Shown here: piece by piece, positions 1 through 3,730 of the stretch
Numbering within the stretch: position 1 is the stretch's first letter
How the letters are laid out: every line of letters begins with the position of its first letter
Source: an uncultured Lachnospiraceae bacterium
Lineage (GTDB): Bacteria > Bacillota > Clostridia > Lachnospirales > Lachnospiraceae
Direction: 5' to 3'
Length of the DNA: 11,437 bases
Assembly (NCBI GenBank): GCA_910579495.1
Contig: CAJTVD010000095.1
Span: 1-11,437, forward strand
Made by a program: the position numbers and the translations under genes
The notes under the pieces: generated by a model
Told to the model about the DNA's origin: nothing
Seen by the model: only the letters and a program-made list of their open reading frames with translations
Database searches by the model: none

Positions 1-252
1 TATACTTTTTATGATCTTTATTATTTGTGTCGGGCTATAATTGGGCACTGACTGTATCAGAAAGTGTACATGGTCCTTATCCGCCCCTATCTCCAGAAAA
101 TACATATCATATCTTTTGCTGATCTCTAGGCAGGTCTCTTTTATTACACTTTCCACTTCATCACTAACTACCACTCTCCGATATTTTGTCGGTAATACAA
201 AATGATACATAAGCTTTGATACGTTGTGAGATTTGTGTATGTTCTCACTCAT
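1..252 (-). CDS. tnpA: IS200/IS605-family transposase TnpA (Y1 HUH), N-terminal 84 residues, cut by window edge
   Basis: This is a transposase of the Y1 type, which cuts and rejoins single-stranded DNA at the element ends. Translation from the ATG at 252 gives 84 in-frame codons to the window edge. The start resembles IS200 TnpA: a His-rich beginning, then YHFVLPTKYRR at about residues 16-26, and HVHFLIQ at 61-67, where the two histidines form the metal-binding HUH motif. The catalytic tyrosine of the family lies further on and is outside the window. An AAGGAGA ribosome binding site sits at good spacing upstream. Family proteins are about 130-155 residues, so a little over half is visible. 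Nothing in the visible part is broken. The element sits just downstream of the protease gene, in the same direction. Confidence 0.9.
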   Translation of the reverse strand, partial: MSENIHKSHNVSKLMYHFVLPTKYRRVVVSDEVESVIKETCLEISKRYDMYFLEIGADKDHVHFLIQSVPNYSPTQIIKIIKSI

Positions 253-276
253 CTACAACTTCTCCTTTCCGCTTAC

Positions 277-308
277 ATTATACCACCCTTTTGTCTCTGA
301 TAAAGCAA
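277..308 (-). promoter_or_regulatory. Probable extended -10 promoter of the IS transposase gene
   Basis: On the minus strand a perfect TATAAT (277-282) is preceded by TG plus one base (283-285), which makes an extended -10 element. A TTGCTT at 303-308 could be the -35 box, but the spacing of 20 is longer than ideal. An extended -10 can work with a weak -35. The transcript would begin about 20 bases before the tnpA start codon, leaving just enough leader for the AAGGAGA site. Confidence 0.55.
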
Positions 309-312
309 GTTA

Positions 313-327
313 CGATGCAGAGCATCG
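313..327 (-). repeat. Subterminal hairpin of the IS left end
   Basis: CGATGC and GCATCG form a perfect 6-bp stem around a 3-base AGA loop. Its position between the transposase promoter and the presumed element tip matches the single-stranded hairpin bound by TnpA at the left end of IS200/IS605 elements. It is too short and lacks a T-run, so it is not a good terminator for the protease gene. Confidence 0.55.
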
Positions 328-382
328 GGGAATGTACCCTCCTATGATTCAAGAATATTTGCAATAAAAATGTAATCCTTAT

Positions 383-1135
383 TTATATCAGTCCACAATT
401 TATATCAATGACGGGCAATAATTTCGAAAGATTTACACCATATATTAACCATTCATTTGAATTAGCTTTGGATGGACCTCCGCTCATCACTAATGATACA
501 AGATTTCCTTTACTATCAATAATTGGTGCTCCACTTGTACCTTTAAAATCCTCATGTGAATAACCCTTGTTTTCGAGTGCAAATATGTGATAAGATTGTT
601 CAGATTTAAGATAGTGAGCATTATCATAATAAGCAAGTGTCGAATGGAGACCTAATACTTCTTCATTTTTAATCAGCTTACCTTTTATCAATCCACAAAA
701 ACCATATTTTTCATGAATTGTAGGAAGTATACTAAAATCGGAGGTTAAAGATATTCTATCTATTCTCTCAAATTCTCCTTTATCATTTTTATTTATTAAA
801 TACTTACATGGAGGCATTGGTGTTGCAAATTTTTTCATAGCAAAATCAACTCTGTCTATCTTTTGGGTTAATATATTTCCCATAGCACAAACACAGAAAT
901 CATCTATTTCACATAAGCAGGTGCCTCCTTTTTCTAAATTGTAATCGACTACAATACCATGAGTAATGTTTGTTTCAGCTTGGACCGTATGAAATACCGT
1001 GAGAAATAGTAAACAACCTTTATAGTTTACAAAACACCCACTACCCATAGAATAAGGCTTTTGTGTTCTTTCATTAATAGAATTAATAGGAATAGTTGAC
1101 AAAATTCTTGTTCTCATTAAGTTTCGATCGTCCAT
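383..1135 (-). CDS. Standalone trypsin-like serine protease, cytoplasmic, probable accessory cargo
   Basis: This 250-residue protein carries the chymotrypsin-fold catalytic triad. His49 lies in LTVFHTV (the usual TAAHV region), Asp97 in DRVDFAM, and Ser201 in GTSGAP, followed by NLVSLVMSGG as in the family's C-terminal barrel. GSGCFV at 31-36 matches the usual GSG lead into the first barrel. There is no signal peptide, no membrane segment and no PDZ or other added domain, so it is predicted to act inside the cell. It is unusually cysteine-rich (C34, C41, C73, C75, C81, C83, C110, C147, C247). The start is backed by an AGAGG ribosome binding site. The DNA is markedly AT-rich compared with the transfer genes, suggesting separate acquisition. 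It starts one base after the stop of the frame-shifted tail of the DUF4317 remnant and may share its promoter. Its substrate is unknown; a defence, regulatory or toxin role would be inference. Confidence 0.85.
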   Translation of the reverse strand: MDDRNLMRTRILSTIPINSINERTQKPYSMGSGCFVNYKGCLLFLTVFHTVQAETNITHGIVVDYNLEKGGTCLCEIDDFCVCAMGNILTQKIDRVDFAMKKFATPMPPCKYLINKNDKGEFERIDRISLTSDFSILPTIHEKYGFCGLIKGKLIKNEEVLGLHSTLAYYDNAHYLKSEQSYHIFALENKGYSHEDFKGTSGAPIIDSKGNLVSLVMSGGPSKANSNEWLIYGVNLSKLLPVIDINCGLI

Positions 1136-1136
1136 A

Positions 1137-1842
1137 TTAGTTTCCTCTCTTCCATTTTAGAAAAAGATAAGACATTAAGCTGTCTACCTTTGCATATTTC
1201 TGACACTTATTTCTGGGAAAATAGAACTGCTTCCATTCCCCCAACTTTCCCAAAGTTTCCGGCTGTTTGAAAAACGTCAATCCTATGTATGTCACTGCTC
1301 CTGTCCTTAAACGCCGGGAACAGAAAACCGCATTCCGGCTCCCCTGGTTCATAATCACCGTTTACCGGACAGACCGCACAGATCAGGAACTGATAAACCT
1401 CTTCCGATTCCCACAGGCTTTCTTTGTCGCTGGCTTTCAGCGGTACGTCATAACTGCCATGGAAAAAGTAAATGGCATAACTGCCATCCGTCCGGTATTT
1501 CTGCCCAAACTCCTCATAGAATACATCCAGCATTGCATCATTTTTCAGCCCACACTCTTTCAGCGCCATAAGCAGCTGCCATATGCTCCCCGGCTTCCTG
1601 TCCGCTTCCCCGAAAGCATACTCCCTAAGCTGCACATTCGTATCGGAAAAAGGAACTGCCTTTGCTATATCAAGGTTTGCCTGCTGGTCTTTTTGCGACA
1701 GTTTCTGGAAATGCTTGTTAAAGGTTCCGTCCACAAATCCCTCTTCGTCCAGATATGCCCCGGCGATCCTGTCAAAGCAGTTCCGCTTCAAAGTCATACG
1801 TCTGGTCAGTTCCAGCATATCCTCACGGTTGATCTCTCCCAT
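1137..1842 (-). pseudogene. DUF4317-family gene, frameshifted and lacking its C-terminal half
   Basis: The open frame from the ATG at 1842 to the stop at 1207 encodes 211 residues. Residues 1 to about 187 look like DUF4317: an N-terminal region with RIAGAYLDEEG, a middle YAIYFFHGSYDVP, CAVCPVNGDYEPGE, and FLFPAFKDRSSDIH. In the family I recall, DIH is followed by a stretch like LYYxKxPEEL. Here that sense is found in the neighbouring frame (LTFFKQPETL, beginning at 1280), so a small indel at about 1276-1284 seems to have shifted the frame. The shifted frame continues as KCQKYAKVDSLM, possibly still family-like, and stops at 1137-1139. Family members are about twice this length, so the rest is lost. 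The function of DUF4317 is unknown. A 211-residue protein could still be made from the intact promoter and leader. The family call is fairly firm; the frameshift rests on remembered family sequence. Confidence 0.65.
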
Positions 1843-1855
1843 ATATGTTCATGCT

Positions 1856-1894
1856 CCCTGCGAAAGGCTACCGCATATCCAGCAGGGTATGCGG
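1856..1894 (-). promoter_or_regulatory. Possible H-type pseudoknot covering the ribosome binding site of the DUF4317 gene
   Basis: In the minus-strand transcript CCGCAUA (1871-1877) pairs perfectly with UAUGCGG (1888-1894), giving a 7-bp stem with a 10-base loop. The first six loop bases, CCCUGC (1882-1887), are perfectly complementary to GCAGGG (1856-1861), which overlaps the GGGAG ribosome binding site before the ATG at 1842. Both helices can form together only as a pseudoknot; the spacer between the second stem arm and GCAGGG is nine bases. One stem pair may have to open to give a crossing loop. This would hide the ribosome binding site, suggesting translational control. It does not match the preQ1-I consensus or any riboswitch I recognise. 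Confidence 0.4.
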
Positions 1895-1928
1895 CAGACC
1901 TCTTCATACTTTTTTTGCTATAGGAAAA

Positions 1929-1957
1929 ATTATACCGTAATTCCTCTGAAAGGACAA
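1929..1957 (-). promoter_or_regulatory. Sigma-70-type promoter of the DUF4317 / protease unit
   Basis: On the minus strand TTGTCC (1952-1957) and TATAAT (1929-1934) are separated by exactly 17 bases. This is the best-formed promoter in the window. Transcription would start near 1922, giving a leader of about 80 bases before the DUF4317 start codon. It lies in the 163-bp gap after DUF4366. It shows that the DUF4317 remnant and the protease can be expressed independently of the transfer operon. Confidence 0.75.
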
Positions 1958-2005
1958 TGCCCCGCCAGATAGCAGTATCAAAATATGTATCTTTTTCCGG
2001 CAGAC

Positions 2006-2650
2006 TTATTCTCCGCCTTCTTCCTCTCCCTGTCCGTTTTCCTGATCCTCATTGACGTAAGCGCCTCCGTCATAAAATTCAAGGTCTTCACTCTCTGCGT
2101 CCTCTTCCTCACGCTTCGGTTTCCATATCTTGAAATAATAATATCCGCCCACACAGCCTGCGCCTAAAAGGATAATAGTAAGCACCGCTCCCAAGCCCAT
2201 GCCGCCTTTTTCCGGCTCCGGCTGGATTTCTTCCTGCACAGGCTCCGACCTGGGTTCTTCCACGATCACCGCAGGCTTTTCCTCTGCCGGTTCCGGCTCC
2301 TCTTCTTCTATGAACTCCGCCAGGTCACGCTCATCGACCAGTGAGAGCATATACACATTCTCCGAATTTCTGGAACGGTCAATGACCATGAAAAAGGTAT
2401 TACCGTTCTTTGTCTGAACAGTAAGGAACTGCTTCGTATCATCATCAGTGATATCGTCTAAAAGCTGCCCGTTCCCTGCCACCGAAAAGGGCGTTACTTC
2501 CGTCTCTTCCGGCGTCTCCTCCGTGATGACAGGCTCCGGCGCTGTCTGTTCTGTTTCGTCCACATAGGCGTATGCCGTCATCGTACCGGACGAAAGGATC
2601 GCCGCTACCATTGCAAGCATTGCTACCAGATTTCTAATCTTTTTCTTCAT
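2006..2650 (-). CDS. DUF4366 (CD1107-family) membrane-anchored mobile-element protein
   Basis: This 214-residue protein is predicted to be exported and held in the membrane. An N-terminal signal peptide (MKKKIRN, a hydrophobic stretch, then TAYAY near residue 28) is followed by an acidic Glu/Pro linker. The conserved core QFLTVQTKNGNTFFMVIDR with NVYMLSLVDERDL spans about residues 74-110. A Glu/Pro-rich linker, a transmembrane helix at about 152-174 (GLGAVLTIILLGAGCVGGYY) and an acidic cytoplasmic tail complete it. The core is characteristic of DUF4366 proteins found beside DUF4315 in Firmicutes conjugative elements. The frame is open further upstream to 2779, but the ATG at 2650 is chosen because the signal peptide begins there and GAGAGGACAGGG sits just upstream. 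It overlaps the end of DUF4315 by 17 bases, suggesting coupled translation. Its exact role in transfer is unknown. Confidence 0.9.
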   Translation of the reverse strand: MKKKIRNLVAMLAMVAAILSSGTMTAYAYVDETEQTAPEPVITEETPEETEVTPFSVAGNGQLLDDITDDDTKQFLTVQTKNGNTFFMVIDRSRNSENVYMLSLVDERDLAEFIEEEEPEPAEEKPAVIVEEPRSEPVQEEIQPEPEKGGMGLGAVLTIILLGAGCVGGYYYFKIWKPKREEEDAESEDLEFYDGGAYVNEDQENGQGEEEGGE

Positions 2651-2969
2651 ATTCCCTGTCCTCTCTTTCTGCCGGTGCTTTTTCCGGCTCCCCAATGTTT
2701 TCTGCTTCTTTCTGCATATTTTCTTTCTGCTGCATGTCCTCAGGCTCTCCCTGACGGACAGGGACAGCCACCGTTCCATTCTGGATATTTTCCAGAAAAG
2801 TAAGCATCTCCCGGCTTTCCAGCTTCATGGAACGGATGCTCTTTATGATCTCCGCGTCTTCCAGCTGCTTTTTCCTGATATTCAGCTCCTCCAGATGCGC
2901 CTTCCATGCAGCAATCTTTTCCTCCGTCCTTTTGATCTCATCTAAAATCCTGCTTAATTTTGTGTTCAT
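2634..2969 (-). CDS. DUF4315-family small coiled-coil protein
   Basis: This 111-residue soluble protein starts MNTKLSRILDEIKRTEEK and runs as a charged helical coiled coil (KIAAWKAHLEELNIRKKQLEDAEIIKSIRSM, about residues 17-48), which is the DUF4315 signature. The second half is a short helix (LESREMLTFLEN) and a disordered Glu/Lys-rich tail from about residue 70. The family usually covers about 70-90 residues, so the tail is an extension. I chose the ATG at 2969 over that at 2981, because the first has a GAGG/AGGAG site directly before it and the upstream ATG has none. It sits between the NPPY protein (75-bp gap) and DUF4366 (17-bp overlap), the usual neighbourhood in Clostridia ICEs. Function unknown. 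Confidence 0.88.
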   Translation of the reverse strand: MNTKLSRILDEIKRTEEKIAAWKAHLEELNIRKKQLEDAEIIKSIRSMKLESREMLTFLENIQNGTVAVPVRQGEPEDMQQKENMQKEAENIGEPEKAPAEREDREYEEKD

Positions 2970-3009
2970 CTCCTGCCTCATTTCTTAAAAAATTATTGCC
3001 TGATATTTT

Positions 3010-3029
3010 CCTGCCGCCCTCCTGGCAGG
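3010..3029 (-). other. Small hairpin in the leader of DUF4315
   Basis: CCTGCC (3024-3029) and GGCAGG (3010-3015) form a 6-bp GC-rich stem on the minus strand, with the loop AGGAGGGC. It lies about 40 bases before the DUF4315 start in the 75-bp gap. No T-run follows, so it is not a classic terminator. The loop exposes an AGGAGG sequence, but no start codon lies at the right distance after it. It may affect mRNA processing or stability; this is only a structural observation. Confidence 0.35.
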
Positions 3030-3056
3030 CACAATCTAACCGGAAGCAACATAGAT

Positions 3057-3587
3057 TCAGCCGCCCTGCTTATAGTCAACATCAATATATGCAAACTCAA
3101 GCTGGTGCTCACATATCCCGCTGCACAAATAGCCGCTCTGGAAGGGCGCCCTCGCAGGCAGTCTTCCGTCCTCTGTCAGGTAGTAGACCCTTGGGCTTAA
3201 CCAGAGCATTTCCACCCTGTTTTCCTTAAACATACGGAAGCGTTCTTTGCTGTCAAAGATTCCCTGAAAATTAATCAGCATGGCAAATGGCTTCCCGATC
3301 TCATACAGCCGTTTCAAGACTTCGCTTTTCTGACTATAGGGCGGGTTGCTGACAATATAGTCGCAGTCCGGCACTTTTGTATGGAAAAAATCCTGCCCGG
3401 TCTGGATATGCCCATAAGTCACATGGAATCCATTACCGGAAAGTATCCTGACAAACGCACTCTCCGCTTTATCAAAGGGACACCATACCGCTGCCCCTGC
3501 CTTTAAACGTTCCATAACCGGGTAGACTGCATAAGGCGGCGTGAAATATTCATCATTTTTCTTAAATTGATACTGCAGCTGCGCCAT
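3057..3587 (-). CDS. Short NPPY-motif methyltransferase-like protein
   Basis: This 176-residue protein contains SNPPYSQKSEVL (NPPY at 81-84), the catalytic motif IV of amino-methyltransferases acting on DNA adenine, preceded by VPDCDYIV as a typical beta strand. The N-terminus NDEYFTPPYAVYPVMERL recalls the YTP segment of phage-type adenine methyltransferases. A possible, weak motif I region is AAVWCPFDKAESAFVRIL (33-50), without the usual FxGxG glycines. There is no clear target recognition domain, and the protein is short for a complete enzyme (usually over 220 residues). The start has an AGGAG site three bases before the ATG, rather close. It stands between the NlpC/P60 gene (143-bp gap) and DUF4315. 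It may modify the element's own DNA against restriction, or it may have lost activity. The methyltransferase fold is likely; the substrate is open. Confidence 0.65.
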   Translation of the reverse strand: MAQLQYQFKKNDEYFTPPYAVYPVMERLKAGAAVWCPFDKAESAFVRILSGNGFHVTYGHIQTGQDFFHTKVPDCDYIVSNPPYSQKSEVLKRLYEIGKPFAMLINFQGIFDSKERFRMFKENRVEMLWLSPRVYYLTEDGRLPARAPFQSGYLCSGICEHQLEFAYIDVDYKQGG

Positions 3588-3616
3588 ACGCTCCTACTTT
3601 CCCAGAAATTACAAAA

Positions 3617-3654
3617 GCCGCACGGATATTTCTTATTCCTGAAAATCCTGCGGT
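3617..3654 (-). terminator. Terminator- or attenuator-like hairpin between NlpC/P60 gene and NPPY gene
   Basis: On the minus strand, an arm at 3645-3653 (CCGCA then GGAT) pairs with an arm at 3618-3627 (ATCC, a bulged G, then TGCGG) around a loop of about 17 bases. The descending arm is followed by CTTTTGTAATTT. This resembles a rho-independent terminator with an imperfect stem and an interrupted T-run. It is followed only 30 bases later by the start of the NPPY gene. It could lower read-through into the NPPY, DUF4315 and DUF4366 genes. Confidence 0.4.
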
Positions 3655-3665
3655 TCTTATAAAAC

Positions 3666-3718
3666 ATAATTGTAACTTATCACCCTTTTTGTAACTTTAT
3701 CAGTTATAATTGTCACCC
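3666..3718. repeat. AT-rich repeated motifs in the gap downstream of the NlpC/P60 gene
   Basis: Three related repeats occupy this stretch. ATAATTGT occurs at 3666-3673 and 3706-3713, exactly 40 bases apart. TTGTAACTT(T)ATCA occurs at 3670-3682 and 3689-3702, and CACCC at 3681-3685 and 3714-3718. TAACT and AGTTA also form a 5-bp inverted repeat within the second copy. The regular arrangement suggests protein-binding sites such as an operator. I see no strong promoter: on the minus strand only weak boxes (GTGATA with TATAAG) occur. The stretch is the most AT-rich part of the transfer operon. Confidence 0.5.
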
Positions 3719-3730
3719 GGACAGCCATTT

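Larger units (their letters stand above)
1..350 (-). mobile_element. IS200/IS605-family insertion sequence, 5' (left-end) part only
   Basis: The element reads leftwards and runs off the window edge, so only its left end and the first part of the transposase gene are present. Seen directly: a transposase reading frame with an HUH motif, a promoter with a good ribosome binding site, and a short perfect hairpin at 313-327 upstream of the gene. IS200/IS605 elements lack terminal inverted repeats and carry subterminal hairpins that the transposase recognises as single-stranded DNA, which fits. The outer boundary is not marked by any repeat. I place it at roughly 335-360 from typical hairpin-to-cleavage distances, and this is an estimate. 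Whether a tnpB gene follows cannot be seen. Confidence 0.75.

Noticed and set aside
1137..1358. A separate 73-residue gene on the minus strand
   Set aside because: Its right part overlaps DUF4317 in another frame, and its left part is better explained as the frameshifted continuation of DUF4317.
1856..1894. preQ1-I riboswitch
   Set aside because: The size and pseudoknot shape are similar, but the A-rich tail and conserved loop bases of preQ1-I are absent.
1267..1923. A 218-codon open frame on the plus strand
   Set aside because: It is antisense to the DUF4317 gene and its promoter, has no recognisable domain and no convincing ribosome binding site. The minus-strand frame has family similarity.
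2651..2779. Longer DUF4366 protein starting at 2779
   Set aside because: The 43 extra residues lie inside DUF4315, are unlike the family and would bury the signal peptide. The ATG at 2650 has a good site.
2982..3056. Small gene led by the AGGAGG in the hairpin loop at 3016-3023
   Set aside because: No start codon lies at working distance after it on the minus strand.
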